Both the position numbers and the translations under genes were made by a program. From DTWD01 sp963662965 (GTDB lineage Bacteria; Acidobacteriota; Vicinamibacteria; Vicinamibacterales; UBA8438), in NCBI GenBank assembly GCA_963662965.1, contig OY759970.1, forward strand, positions 124,001 to 188,000: a DNA stretch of 64,000 nt, read 5' to 3'. A model generated the notes under the pieces. That model was not told where the DNA came from. It worked only from the letters and a program-made list of their open reading frames with translations, and searched no databases. Shown here in pieces: positions 8,602 to 17,060 of the stretch. Every line of letters begins with the position of its first letter. Position 1 is the stretch's first letter.

Positions 8602-9612
8602 CTAGAACACCGCGATCGGGTTGACCGGCGAACCGGTGCCGTTCGGAATCGGCAAGGGTGCGATCGTCAGCATGAACTCCCAGCGATTGCGCTCGGCCGC
8701 CGCCTCGCTCAGGTCGTCAAAGTCCGCGCGGTCCAAATGATGCACGCCAAGCATCGTCAACGCGAAGTCGTGGAGCGCGAGGCGCGGTAGATCACCCGGC
8801 GGCTGCGGCATGTAGCCCGGGGTTTCCCACCCAATGATCGCGACGTCGCGTTCCCGCAGCCACGGGATCACGGTGTTGTCGAGGCCGGCGGCCTCGGCCC
8901 CGGTGTCGAACGGGCCGATCGCGTCTTGACGCGCCCACCGGCCCCACCGCAGTAGGAACGCATCGCCTGGACCCACCTTCACCCCGGCCTGCGCTTCCCA
9001 CGCTTCGAGGTCCTCGACGTAGATCCGTTGGCCGGGCTCGAGGTACGGCACCCCTTTGAGACGCGGGATGTCGTAGAGCACGCCACGGGTGATGATGCCG
9101 TGCTTCATCGTCAGGATGGAGTTGCGCGTGGCGCCTTTCTCCATGGTGACGGTGTCGGCGATCGAGACCCCGTTCCACATCTTGCCATCGAAGAAACGGT
9201 GCGCGAACCCATCGATGTGTGTCGTGCCAGGACCGTGGATGCATGGATAGGCGACCCGATCGGTCGCCCCGCTTGGCGACGCATTGACCATCTCCCAGCT
9301 GATGGGACAGGGGTTGTCGAGCGTGCGCTCCGTTTGCGCGGTCGAGGCGAGCGAGACGCTGAAGCCGTCGGTGACCAGGCCCGCCGCCGCTCGTCGTTTC
9401 GCAGAAGTGACGAGATTCAACGCACCGATCTCGTCGTCCGCACCCCACCGGCCCCAGTTCGACAGCTCATCGAACCAGCGGTCGTACTGCGTCTGGCTCA
9501 CGATCGGTCGATCTTGCTCCGTCAACACCGGCCCGCCAACGCCGCCCCCGCCGACCGCCAGCATCATGACGACCGCGCTCACGACCGCCGCACGTCTGAT
9601 CGATCTCCTCAT
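8602..9612 (-). CDS. Cyclase family protein (kynurenine formamidase-like), exported
   Basis: A 336-residue protein whose core carries HGPGTTHIDGFAH, the HxGTHxDxxxH zinc motif of the bacterial arylformamidase/cyclase family, followed by RGVLYDIPRLKG and later GDAFLLRWGRW. Family members hydrolyse N-formylkynurenine, isatin and other amides or lactams. A hydrophobic leader precedes the domain, so the enzyme is predicted to be exported. The start at 9612 lies 2 bases after the stop of the upstream hydrolase, and the stop is 9 bases before the CapA gene, so translation is probably coupled in one operon. Confidence 0.88.
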   Translation of the reverse strand: MRRSIRRAAVVSAVVMMLAVGGGGVGGPVLTEQDRPIVSQTQYDRWFDELSNWGRWGADDEIGALNLVTSAKRRAAAGLVTDGFSVSLASTAQTERTLDNPCPISWEMVNASPSGATDRVAYPCIHGPGTTHIDGFAHRFFDGKMWNGVSIADTVTMEKGATRNSILTMKHGIITRGVLYDIPRLKGVPYLEPGQRIYVEDLEAWEAQAGVKVGPGDAFLLRWGRWARQDAIGPFDTGAEAAGLDNTVIPWLRERDVAIIGWETPGYMPQPPGDLPRLALHDFALTMLGVHHLDRADFDDLSEAAAERNRWEFMLTIAPLPIPNGTGSPVNPIAVF

Positions 9613-9614
9613 GC

Positions 9615-10721
9615 CTATGGTCCCTTCTCGTTTCCGCGCACGGCGTCTCGGATCGCCGGCACGAGCTGGCGCTCGATGAGCCAGTCGAGCTCGCGGCGAT
9701 GCCCCCGCCGGCCATCGCCCGGGTTGGGCGACGACGTCACCACGATCACGGCGTCGAGATCCGGAATGACGTAGATAAACTGCCCGCCATAGCCCCACGC
9801 GTAGTACGTCGGATGGCCATCGAGCACCCGCATCCACCAGCCGTAGCCATACTGGCGCCGGCTATAGCGCGAGACGGTCCGCGGCATCCACGATTCGTTT
9901 ATCCACTCGGAGGACACGAGCTCGAACCCGTCGATCGCGCCGCCGCGGCGATAGAGCTCGCCGACCGCCACCATGCCGCGGGGTGTCAGCAGCATGTCGT
10001 TGCCGCCAAAGTAGATCCCCTGGGGGTCTTGTGGCCACGCCGGCAGCGACACCCCGAGCGGGCGGGCCAGGTACCGATGCCCGAACTCCCGCGTGCTCAT
10101 GCCGGTCGCTCGCGTGATGATCGCAGACAGCAGGTGCGTGCTTCCGGTGCTGTAGACCATCTGGCCACCCGGCTCATCCACCATCGGTCGCGACAGCACG
10201 TGCAACACCCAATTCCGACTCTGCACCCAGCGCCCGTAGTTGCGGTTGCTCGTGGTCTCGAGACCCGAGCGCATGGTCAGCAGATCCTCGACCGTAATCG
10301 ACCGTTTCGCCTCCGACGCATCGGCAAGCTCGGCGGGAAAGAATGTCGCGATCGGCTCGTCGACGCCGCTCACAAAACCGCGGTCGATGGCAATCCCGAC
10401 GAGGATCGAGATCAGTGTCTTCGAGGCTGATTTCAGATTCGCCAGGCTGCGCGCGGTGGTGCCGTTGAAGTAGTGCTCCTCGATCAGCTCGCCGTCGACC
10501 GACACCAGCAGGCTGCGGAGCCGCGGGAGCCCGGCCGCCCGAGTCACGACCGCCTCACGGCGGGCGGCATCGATCGCGAGCCCCTCCGCGCGCGTCGCGA
10601 GTGACGACACCGCCAGGCAGGCCGCAACGACCGTCGCAAAGACGGCCGATGAGACGAATCGCCTCGGTAACGGGCGGTGAGGATCGAAGGCCGACGCCGA
10701 CCAGATTTTTATCGGTGTCAT
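9615..10721 (-). CDS. Serine hydrolase (class C beta-lactamase-like)
   Basis: A 368-residue protein of the beta-lactamase/penicillin-binding-protein superfamily. The nucleophile motif is SASK (Ser98, Lys101), the second motif is Tyr190-Ser-Thr (MVYSTGSTHLL), and WGYGGQFIYVIPDLDAVIVV stands where the third box (HxG/KTG) is expected. An N-terminal hydrophobic segment at about 24-45 suggests export. Such proteins are esterases, peptidases or lactamases; antibiotic resistance should not be assumed. It is the first gene of the minus-strand operon that ends with the SMP-30-like lipoprotein. Confidence 0.88.
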   Translation of the reverse strand: MTPIKIWSASAFDPHRPLPRRFVSSAVFATVVAACLAVSSLATRAEGLAIDAARREAVVTRAAGLPRLRSLLVSVDGELIEEHYFNGTTARSLANLKSASKTLISILVGIAIDRGFVSGVDEPIATFFPAELADASEAKRSITVEDLLTMRSGLETTSNRNYGRWVQSRNWVLHVLSRPMVDEPGGQMVYSTGSTHLLSAIITRATGMSTREFGHRYLARPLGVSLPAWPQDPQGIYFGGNDMLLTPRGMVAVGELYRRGGAIDGFELVSSEWINESWMPRTVSRYSRRQYGYGWWMRVLDGHPTYYAWGYGGQFIYVIPDLDAVIVVTSSPNPGDGRRGHRRELDWLIERQLVPAIRDAVRGNEKGP

Positions 10722-10775
10722 GACGAGCCGCTCGCAGCAGGCCCAGTATCGCTCAAGAACGCGAGGAACGTTGCG

Positions 10776-11334
10776 CTATGGCATGAACTTCGACACGTGA
10801 GGTGAGTGACCCGCCTCGCGGCGGACGCCGCTATGCCCGGACGGCCCTTCGCCGATGAATTCAGCGAACCACGCCTCGTGCTCGATCTCCTCGTTCAGAA
10901 TGGCGAGTGACAGCTAGTAGGTCCGGTGATCCTTACCGGCCGTCAGGTTGCAGATCTCGCTGTAGCCCTTGACGGCGCAGCGTTCGGCGTTGACCAGCAC
11001 TTTCAGCATCGCTTGGATATCGGTTGGATCGTCTGGCAGATAGGCCGGCGGATAGGCGGAAATGTCGTGAAAGTCATTCATGTTGCGAGGTAGGCTGCCC
11101 CCGAGCTCGTAGATGCGCGGGACAAGCGCCTCGAAGTGATTGCGGTCTTCGATACGGGCGTCCTCGGTGATCGCCTTGAGCCCTTCCCCCTCCAGGCCGA
11201 TGAGATTCACCCGCAGGATCGTGTAGTAGCTAGTACGTCGTCAGTTCAGCCGACGCGTTCTTAACGAGCATATCGACCAGATGGTCGACGTCAATCCCAG
11301 CCTTTTCGACCATTTCTCTCGCGACTCTTGCCAT
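10776..11334 (-). pseudogene. Inactivated Dps/ferritin-like gene
   Basis: Read with two corrections this is a full-length ferritin-like protein of about 185 residues: MARVAREMVEKAGIDVDHL at the start, then NLIGLEGEGLKAITEDARIE, RNHFEALVPRIYELGG, ISAYPPAYLP, NAERCAVKGYSEICNLTAGK and LNEEIEHEAWFAEFIGEGPSG, the metal-ligand helices of the Dps-like family. One extra C at plus-strand position 11230 creates both a TAG and a frameshift in a run of tyrosine codons; a second in-frame TAG stands at 10914-10916 before the last helix. AGGAG precedes the start, so translation could still begin. Family proteins store iron and protect DNA from oxidants. Confidence 0.82.
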
Positions 11335-11425
11335 TCCAAGATCTCCTTTGTGTTTCCCGGTCGTCACCGGGGGGCGCGGCAGATTATAGCGTTAACGGCG
11401 CAAGAAACGGTGTGCACGCTCGCAG

Positions 11426-11626
11426 CTATCCGGCGAACGGATTCTCGTCGGCACTAGGCCCGTAGATCGACGGCACCGGCACGTCGAGCAGCCGCAAGTA
11501 CACCGTCAGCTAGCCGCGGTGGTGCGGCTTCCACCCGAGCTTGTCATTCGGGACGCGCTCGAGCAGCCGCTTCGTCGTCGCCGCTTCTTATTCCATCTCC
11601 TGAATCAATGCGTCAACTATCGCCAT
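11426..11626 (-). pseudogene. Collapsed DinB-family gene
   Basis: The 67 codons stay in one frame and join the two ends of a DinB-like protein: MAIVDALIQEME-stop-EAATTKRLLERVPNDKLGWKPH, then HRG-stop-LTVYLRLLDVPVPSIYGPSA and DENPF. Full-length relatives are about 160-170 residues, so about 100 middle residues are deleted in frame. Both stops (TAA at 11588-11590, TAG at 11510-11512) replace positions where glutamine is usual, each one C-to-T step. A good ribosome-binding site (AAAGGAG) remains. DinB proteins are metal-binding four-helix bundles; many act as thiol-dependent transferases. It lies next to an ArsR regulator, a common pairing. Confidence 0.78.
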
Positions 11627-11653
11627 CTGGAACTCTCCTTTGGTTAGGACCCA

Positions 11654-11953
11654 TTAGTGCTCGAGCCGCTCGGCCAGGGCGTCGAGCTTCCGTTGCCAGA
11701 ACCGCTCCATCATGTCGAGCCACTTCGCCGCCTCGCCAAACCCGGCGGTCTTCAGCTCTACGTGGTTGGTCCGCCCCTCGCGCTTTCGTGCCACGAGTCC
11801 GGCCGCTTCGAGCACCCGCAGATGCTTCGAAATCGCCTGGAGAGACGCGTCAAACGGCGCCGCCAGACCCGTTGGACGCGACCGGCCGTCGGTCAGCCGC
11901 CGGAGGATCTCACGCCTGGTCGGATCGGCTAGAGCCGAAAAGACCGCGTCCAA
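11654..11953 (-). CDS. ArsR-family transcriptional regulator
   Basis: A 99-residue winged-helix protein: VFSALADPTRREILRRL at the start, the recognition helix DASLQAISKHLRVLEAAGLV, and the wing KREGRTNHVEL. No ArsR-type cysteine metal site is visible, so it is likely of the metal-independent type that usually controls an SRPBCC (AHSA1) or DinB gene. The start codon is TTG at 11953; the frame is open further upstream but has no better start. A perfect inverted repeat just upstream is the probable autoregulatory operator. The downstream DinB gene, its likely target, is dead. Confidence 0.9.
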   Translation of the reverse strand: MDAVFSALADPTRREILRRLTDGRSRPTGLAAPFDASLQAISKHLRVLEAAGLVARKREGRTNHVELKTAGFGEAAKWLDMMERFWQRKLDALAERLEH

Positions 11954-11976
11954 ACGCCTCTCGCGCTGTAGATATG

Positions 11977-11992
11977 TAACCAGTAGGTTACG
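11977..11992. promoter_or_regulatory. Probable ArsR operator
   Basis: A perfect inverted repeat, GTAACC-AGTA-GGTTAC, lies 24 bases upstream of the regulator start. Its size and position are right for a homodimeric winged-helix repressor, so autoregulation is inferred. The AT-richer flank (TACGTAAC, ATATC) could hold the promoter. Confidence 0.65.
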
Positions 11993-12045
11993 TATTTGGT
12001 CGGCGAGGGCCCACTGTCAAGCCCAGATGTGAGACTCCTGGGTAG

Positions 12046-12816
12046 CTATCGCTGCGAGCCGCAAAGCTCACAGCCTTTGAGCTGGCGGTACCGCGCCTCG
12101 GCTTGCCGCACGATCGGCTTCACGATGCGCGACCACTCGCAGTAGCCGAGCTCGGTGAGGTGCAGGTCGTCCTCGATGAAGAGCTCTCGTCGGGGACGGC
12201 CGTCGTCGCCGAGTGTCGCCGCGGTGATATCGGCGTAGTAGAGATTCGGGTTGGTGTCGATTTGCTCTTCGATGAGCGCATTTGTCTCTTGCATCGCCTC
12301 CCAGATCTCCCATCTGGCGATGCTGGGCCGGATGGAGACGAACACAATCTGGGTGTCGGGGAGCGCCCGGTGCACGGCCTCGACGAAATCACCGAAATGC
12401 TCGGCGGTGACACTCGGTGGCTTCCCTTGCCACAGGTCGTTGTCGCCGGCATAGAGCACGATGGTCGAGGGCCGGAACGGGACCAACAGCCGGTTGGCGA
12501 AATACGCATTGTCATCGATGCGAGACCCGCCGAACCCACGGTTGGCCGTCCTGAAGTCGGAGAACCATTTTCGGTCGTTCCAGCGCCAGGCGGTCGCGCT
12601 GCCGGCGATAAGCAGCACCTCCTGGTCGAGCGTCTTCCACGCCATCTCCTCGAAGTACTCCGGAATGGTGGGCCGACGATTCACTTCACGCGGCTGTTCA
12701 TCGAGCCAGCGCGTCGACGGCGCGCGCCACCGATCGGCTTCCTGAGCCTGGCCGGTCTGGACGAGCACGCCGACCATCGCCAACGCCGGCACCATCCGCA
12801 CCCATGGTCGCGTCAT
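12046..12816 (-). CDS. Exported SGNH/GDSL-type hydrolase
   Basis: A 256-residue protein with a signal peptide ending at TGQAQ (about 21-25). The four SGNH blocks are visible: Ser73 in IAGSATAW, Gly in NRGFGGSRI (about 94-98), Asn126 in YAGDNDLW and Asp216/His219 in EDDLHLTELGY. Such enzymes cleave esters of lipids or acetylated carbohydrates. The last residues are CELCGSQR, with a cysteine pair of unknown role. It stands alone on the minus strand, with a MITE-like element upstream. Confidence 0.9.
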   Translation of the reverse strand: MTRPWVRMVPALAMVGVLVQTGQAQEADRWRAPSTRWLDEQPREVNRRPTIPEYFEEMAWKTLDQEVLLIAGSATAWRWNDRKWFSDFRTANRGFGGSRIDDNAYFANRLLVPFRPSTIVLYAGDNDLWQGKPPSVTAEHFGDFVEAVHRALPDTQIVFVSIRPSIARWEIWEAMQETNALIEEQIDTNPNLYYADITAATLGDDGRPRRELFIEDDLHLTELGYCEWSRIVKPIVRQAEARYRQLKGCELCGSQR

Positions 12817-12875
12817 CGGTGCCCGATTATAGTGCCGTCGTCAGCCGCGCCCGGCGAGCCGCAACCCTGGTGTGG

Positions 12876-13032
12876 GGACCCGGGCGAGAATGAGTCTGCC
12901 ACTTCCGAGCGTCGAGGCGCCCGCTCGCCAAGGCGCGAGGAGCGCGCATACCGGGAGTATGTAAGCGACGAGCAACGCAGGCGGCAGGATGCATCGACGG
13001 CCAGAATGGTGGACTTATTCTCGCCCGGGTCC
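12876..13032. mobile_element. MITE-like element with terminal inverted repeats
   Basis: A 157-base segment bounded by near-perfect inverted repeats: GGACCCGGGCGAGAATgAGT on the left and its complement (ACTtATTCTCGCCCGGGTCC) on the right, with weaker pairing running to about 28 bases. It has no gene of its own. Its right edge is 14 bases before the start of the next gene. The internal sequence shares a loose scaffold with the element at 22534-22698, notably GGATGCA, then CC and GAATG before the right repeat. Confidence 0.65.
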
Positions 13033-13046
13033 TAAGGTGGCGACCG

Positions 13047-13664
13047 ATGCCGATCGGCGCCATGACGACATCGCTGGCTGTGGCCGGCACCATTTGGGGA
13101 GCCCTGCTGCTCTACGTCGCTGGGGAGTACGGTCGCGGGCGCCGACCGGCAGCCTCGTGGGCGCGAACGGTCTGGGTGCTGGGCAGCCTGTTGTATGTGG
13201 CGCACGTCACGGTCGCGTTCGCGCTCCATCACGACTGGAGCCACGCGGCCGCCTACGCCTACACGGCAGCCGAGACCGAGGCGTTCGTCGGCATCGCTTC
13301 CGGTCTGGGAATCTGGGTGAACTACGCATTCACGGCCCTCTGGGTCGCGGAAGGTCTCTGGACGCCGCGTTGGGCGCCGGACGCAGACCGGCGCGTCTCC
13401 CGCGTCGTGCGGGGTGTCTTCCTGTTCATGATCGTCAACGCCGCGGTCGTGTTCGTCACCGGACCACAGCGCTGGCTGGGAGTCGGGATCGTCGCGGCCC
13501 TGCTGGCGATCTGGTGGCGGGGTCCGGCGCCGCAGGCCCCGTCTAAGTTAGTCTGCGATACACGTCGAGCGCGCGCTGCGCCATCGCCTCGGCGCTGTAG
13601 TGCTCGCGAACACCGGCGGCACCGCGTTCCCCTAACGCCCGCCGGGCCGCAGCGTCGCTCCTGA
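13047..13664 (+). CDS. Integral membrane protein of unknown function
   Basis: A frame of 205 residues with about four membrane segments (near 8-24, 40-60, 75-100 and 118-155), separated by short loops containing ALHHDWSHAAAY, a histidine-rich stretch in the second loop. No family was recognised. AGGTGG eight bases upstream supports the ATG. The last 40 residues or so (from LVCDTRRARA) are arginine-rich and lie antisense to the 3' end of the convergent glycosyltransferase, so the true protein may have ended near 13546 before an indel. Confidence 0.6.
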   Translation: MPIGAMTTSLAVAGTIWGALLLYVAGEYGRGRRPAASWARTVWVLGSLLYVAHVTVAFALHHDWSHAAAYAYTAAETEAFVGIASGLGIWVNYAFTALWVAEGLWTPRWAPDADRRVSRVVRGVFLFMIVNAAVVFVTGPQRWLGVGIVAALLAIWWRGPAPQAPSKLVCDTRRARAAPSPRRCSAREHRRHRVPLTPAGPQRRS

Positions 13665-14826
13665 GGCGAACCAACTCGGCCATCAGTGAGTCGAGGTCGT
13701 CGGGCGCCGTCAGGACGCCGCCGCCGGTTCGTTCGAGGAGCTCGATGTAGGTACCACGCCTCGCCGCGACGACCGGGACACCGCATGCCATCGCCTCGAC
13801 CAGCGCCAACCCCTTCGGATCGTCATACGTGGCCGGTACGGCAAAGATGTCGAGCGCGCGCAGGAACGACACCTTGTCGTCGAACTCAAGCGGTCCTCGA
13901 TAATGTATCTCGCTCTCGAGGCCCCACTCTCCGATCTGCCGCATCATCCCGTCGACGTAGGCGCGGTGCTCAGGTCCGAGATAGCCGGCCAGCTCGAGGC
14001 GGCACCCGTGTAACTCTCCCTGCCCGCGCAGGCGCCGATACGCGTCACACAGGAGATGGACACCTTTTTCCGGCGCAACCCGGCCCAGGTAGCCGATCGT
14101 AAACGGCGTGGACGCCGCGCCATCGCGCGGCGCGAAGCCGTCGACCGCGATCCCGAGTGGGACCACGTCGACCTTGGCGCCGGGGATCTGGAGATACTGC
14201 GCCATGTGACCCGCGTAATAGTCGCTCACTGCGATGAAGCGGTCGACCGCCTGCGCGTGGTCGCGAATGAGACCGAGGGCACGCGAATGGTACGGCTCTG
14301 ACAGGTGGTCGAGAAAGATGTTCTCGCCCTGGAGGGTGCAACAAATCGGCCGCCCGATCGCCTCCTTGAGCGCCGGTGCGAGCGAAATCAGCATCGAGTT
14401 CGAGAGATCGATGACATCGGGCACGGCCTGCGTCCGCAACCAGTGCACCAGCTTGTCGAACTCCTTCCGCTGGCGTCCGTGTCGCCCTTCGAGAATTGAC
14501 ACCGTCAGCGCTCCGAGCTGCTCCGGCTGCGTCTGGACCCCGCGCTGCGAGACGGCTCGCAGCAACCAGGGCGCTTCCCAGAGCCGGTCGACCATCCACG
14601 GCGTCGCGCGAAAGAGGGCGGAGTATTGCTCGAGGTAGACGCTGATCCCGCCGAAGAACACCCGCTGCTCGCTGACGCTCGGGCCGTCGGTGCGCGGCGG
14701 GGTGTAGAGCGGCACGAGCATGACCTCATGCCCCATCTGCATCAGTGACTTCGCGAGCGCGTTGTCGCGGATGCAGCTGCCGCAGTACATACCGCCGGCG
14801 CCGGCGGTGATGGAAATGATGCGCAT
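13543..14826 (-). CDS. Family 4 glycosyltransferase (GT-B)
   Basis: A 427-residue GT-B enzyme. The N-terminal Rossmann half starts MRIISITAGAGGMYCGSCIR and ends near LQIPGAKVDVVPLGIAVDGF; the C-terminal nucleotide-sugar half has IGYLGRVAPEKGVHLL and PATYDDPKGLALVEAMACG, the usual E-x7-E donor-binding region. Such enzymes build glycolipids, capsule or exopolysaccharide from nucleotide sugars with retention of configuration. Acceptor and donor are not apparent. No other polysaccharide genes adjoin it; a three-hairpin repeat lies 42 bases upstream of its start. Confidence 0.9.
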   Translation of the reverse strand: MRIISITAGAGGMYCGSCIRDNALAKSLMQMGHEVMLVPLYTPPRTDGPSVSEQRVFFGGISVYLEQYSALFRATPWMVDRLWEAPWLLRAVSQRGVQTQPEQLGALTVSILEGRHGRQRKEFDKLVHWLRTQAVPDVIDLSNSMLISLAPALKEAIGRPICCTLQGENIFLDHLSEPYHSRALGLIRDHAQAVDRFIAVSDYYAGHMAQYLQIPGAKVDVVPLGIAVDGFAPRDGAASTPFTIGYLGRVAPEKGVHLLCDAYRRLRGQGELHGCRLELAGYLGPEHRAYVDGMMRQIGEWGLESEIHYRGPLEFDDKVSFLRALDIFAVPATYDDPKGLALVEAMACGVPVVAARRGTYIELLERTGGGVLTAPDDLDSLMAELVRLRSDAAARRALGERGAAGVREHYSAEAMAQRALDVYRRLT

Positions 14827-14867
14827 CGGGCTATTGAAAAGCAGCCCGAATTATACGTGCGGCCCTA

Positions 14868-14957
14868 GGGCGTGTACGGCGCGCCCCCGCCGGCACGGAG
14901 TGTGGGGCACCCCTCACGAGTGCCGGCGACGGGGTTCGGGGCAGTCAGCCCCGTCTG
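14868..14957 (+). repeat. Three-hairpin GC-rich repeat, copy 1
   Basis: Module order: a short palindrome (GGGCGTGTACGGCGCGCCC), a central arm closed by GCCGGCAC...GTGCCGGC, and a final hairpin GACGGGG...GGGGC-AGTCA-GCCCCGTC. About ten related copies occur in the window. Its final hairpin provides the stop codon of the small membrane gene on the opposite strand. Confidence 0.75.
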
Positions 14958-15154
14958 AGATTAAACCGGAGCAGCAGACCGATGAAGACGCCCGCCGCAC
15001 CGACCGCGAGCAGCACGCCGAGGCCACCCAGACTCGACATCGCCTCGGCCGATAGGCCTGGCGTCCACGTCCAGAACGGAAGCTGTGGGAAGGCCCAGGC
15101 GAGTACGAGCACGACGGCCACCGGCGCCAAAACGAGGGTCAGGATCTCCACCAC
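14945..15154 (-). CDS. Small membrane protein, two predicted TM helices
   Basis: A 69-residue frame beginning GTG-GTG (MVEILTLVLAPVAVVLVLAW) with hydrophobic segments at about 5-20 and 42-61, ending LLRFNLRRG. Start and function are uncertain; no family recognised. It follows the PQQ propeller gene by 36 bases on the same strand and could be co-transcribed. The last three codons and the stop come from a dispersed repeat element, so the C-terminus may have been altered by that insertion. Confidence 0.5.
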   Translation of the reverse strand: MVEILTLVLAPVAVVLVLAWAFPQLPFWTWTPGLSAEAMSSLGGLGVLLAVGAAGVFIGLLLRFNLRRG

Positions 15155-15190
15155 CGCGATTGGCCGCGTCGCACGTTCCGCCGTCTTGTC

Positions 15191-16543
15191 CTAGTCAGCC
15201 GCAATGCAGTAGAGGTAGCGCTGGCCGCGGAGGTAGATCTCGCCGTCGACGACGGCGGCTGAGGCATCGATGTCGTCGTCGAGGGTATTGGTCGCGACGA
15301 CGCGGAGCGCCGCGCCGGACTCGACCACCAGGGTCGTCCCGTCGCGGCTCGTGATGTAGAGCCGGTCGCCGGCGACGACCGGCGATGCGTAGACGTCGCG
15401 GACGCCTGGCAGCCGCTCCGGTCCGTAGATCTTTCGCCCGGTGGCGGCGTCGTAGGCCGACAGCACACCGGAATTGCTCTTGATGAAATACAGGATGCCG
15501 TCGTGAAGGACCGGTGACGGCACGTACGGCGTGTCGCGGTCGAGCGACCAGACTACGGCGTCGGTCCCGACGATATCGCCACGGGCCTTCGCCAAATCGA
15601 CCGCGTAGAGCTGACTCCCGCGATAGCCGCCCATCAAATACACGATGCCGTCGGCGGTGACCGGCGTCGGAATGGCATTGAGGGTCACCCCCTCGCCCTC
15701 CCAGATGAGGCGTCCCGTCTCGAAGTCGTAGCTCCGAACACGATCCGTCGCGCTCGTCACCACCTGGGTGCGTCCCTCGTGCTCGACGATCAGCGGCGTC
15801 GTCCACGACGTGATCTCATCCCGCTCGGTGCGCCAGCGTTCGTCACCGGTCATCTTGTCGAGCGCCGCGATGAACGACTGTCCCTGGTGGTCCCAGACAA
15901 GGACGACCGAGTCACCGTAGATCGCCGGAGACGCCCCTTCCCCGAACCCCATCCGGATGGACATGTCACCGAAGTCCCGGTCCCACAGCGGCGTACCCGC
16001 CAGGTCGTAGCAGTAGAGGCCTCGGGACCCAAAGAACGCACAGAGGACCTCGCCGTCGGTCACCGCCGAGGCCGATGCCCAGCTGCCGGTACCGTGGCGG
16101 CCCTCGTGTGGTTGCTCGGTCACCGCGGTCCGCTCCCACACGACCGAGCCATCTTGCCGGTCGAGCGCGATGACCGCGAAGCGCTGGAGTTCGCTCGACC
16201 CGACCGCTCCCATCAACCGGTTGCGCAGACGGGCAAAGAGCCCCGGGCCATCGCCGGTCCCTTCGCCCGCCGGCACCGCCGTCAGGACAAAGACATGATC
16301 GCCCCACACGATGGGCGACGCTGACCCGTGACCAGGAATCTCGACTTTCCAGCGGACGTTGCTCGACTCACTCCACTCGGTCGGCGGATTCGCGGCTGGC
16401 GCGACGCCGGTGGCGAGCGGTCCACGCCACTGCGGCCAGCCGATCCGCGGGGACGACGGCTCCGCTTCTTGGCCGTAGTACGGGCCGTGGAACGGCGTGC
16501 CGACCAGCCACACCATCGCCAACGTCATTGCCGCGCCTCGCAT
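15191..16543 (-). CDS. Exported PQQ-like beta-propeller protein
   Basis: A 450-residue protein with a signal sequence (MRGAAMTLAMVWLVG) followed by WPQWRGPLATGVAPAANPPTEW, the standard opening of outer-membrane-assembly-like PQQ propellers in Acidobacteria and Planctomycetes. Repeats of the type VIALDRQDGSVVWERT, LYCYDLAGTPLW and LYAVDLAKARGD are visible. No dehydrogenase signature is evident, so a binding or scaffold role is as likely as catalysis. The start at 16543 is chosen over upstream frames because of GAGAGGTGG just before it and the signal peptide after it. Confidence 0.88.
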   Translation of the reverse strand: MRGAAMTLAMVWLVGTPFHGPYYGQEAEPSSPRIGWPQWRGPLATGVAPAANPPTEWSESSNVRWKVEIPGHGSASPIVWGDHVFVLTAVPAGEGTGDGPGLFARLRNRLMGAVGSSELQRFAVIALDRQDGSVVWERTAVTEQPHEGRHGTGSWASASAVTDGEVLCAFFGSRGLYCYDLAGTPLWDRDFGDMSIRMGFGEGASPAIYGDSVVLVWDHQGQSFIAALDKMTGDERWRTERDEITSWTTPLIVEHEGRTQVVTSATDRVRSYDFETGRLIWEGEGVTLNAIPTPVTADGIVYLMGGYRGSQLYAVDLAKARGDIVGTDAVVWSLDRDTPYVPSPVLHDGILYFIKSNSGVLSAYDAATGRKIYGPERLPGVRDVYASPVVAGDRLYITSRDGTTLVVESGAALRVVATNTLDDDIDASAAVVDGEIYLRGQRYLYCIAAD

Positions 16544-16595
16544 TACGCCACCTCTCTCCATCGGCCTAATGATAGTGGGATAAGATACCGGCACT

Positions 16596-17048
16596 ATGAT
16601 GACGCACGCTCAGACAGCGCCCCTTCTCGTTCTGATTGCGGTCTTGGTCATTGGCCTGGCGGCCGCGGCCAGCGCGCAGCGGTCCATTGCTGCCCCGTCC
16701 GACGTCGCCGCCCCGCCCGATGACGCCGAAACGACCGCGTCCGGACTCGCCTCGAAGGTGGTCGAGGCGGGCAGCGGCACCGAGCATCCCGGACCGACGT
16801 CGACGGTCACCGTCCATTACACCGGCTGGCATACGAACGGTGAGATGTTCGATAGCTCGGTCACCCGCGGGCAGCCGTCGTCATTCCCCCTCAACGGCGT
16901 GATCAGCGGGTGGACGGAGGGCGTGCAGTTGATGGTGACCGGTGAGAAGCGGCGGTTCTGGATTCCAGAGGATCTCGCGTACGGGGGCCGCGCCGGATCC
17001 CCGGCCGGCATGCTCGTCTTCGATGTCGAGCTGATCTCGATTCAGTAA
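16596..17048 (+). CDS. FKBP-type peptidyl-prolyl isomerase, exported
   Basis: A 150-residue protein: signal peptide (hydrophobic 9-27, ASAQ), a short acidic linker, and a complete FKBP domain with TVTVHYTGWHTNGEMFDSS, GVISGWTEGVQLMVTGEKRR and IPEDLAYGGRAG-SPAGMLVFDVEL. The aromatic and Tyr/Asp residues of the active pocket are kept. It catalyses cis-trans isomerisation of X-Pro bonds, here presumably in the periplasm. There is no Shine-Dalgarno, but TAAGAT lies about 13 bases upstream, so the transcript may be leaderless. Confidence 0.93.
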   Translation: MMTHAQTAPLLVLIAVLVIGLAAAASAQRSIAAPSDVAAPPDDAETTASGLASKVVEAGSGTEHPGPTSTVTVHYTGWHTNGEMFDSSVTRGQPSSFPLNGVISGWTEGVQLMVTGEKRRFWIPEDLAYGGRAGSPAGMLVFDVELISIQ

Positions 17049-17060
17049 AGCTACACCTTA

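Noticed and set aside
9615..10721. Antibiotic-resistance beta-lactamase
   Set aside because: The serine-hydrolase motifs are there, but the family is dominated by esterases and peptidases and nothing in the context indicates resistance.
14945..14960. Rho-independent terminator for the small membrane gene at the hairpin repeat
   Set aside because: The hairpin is strong but no T-run follows on either strand, so intrinsic termination cannot be claimed.
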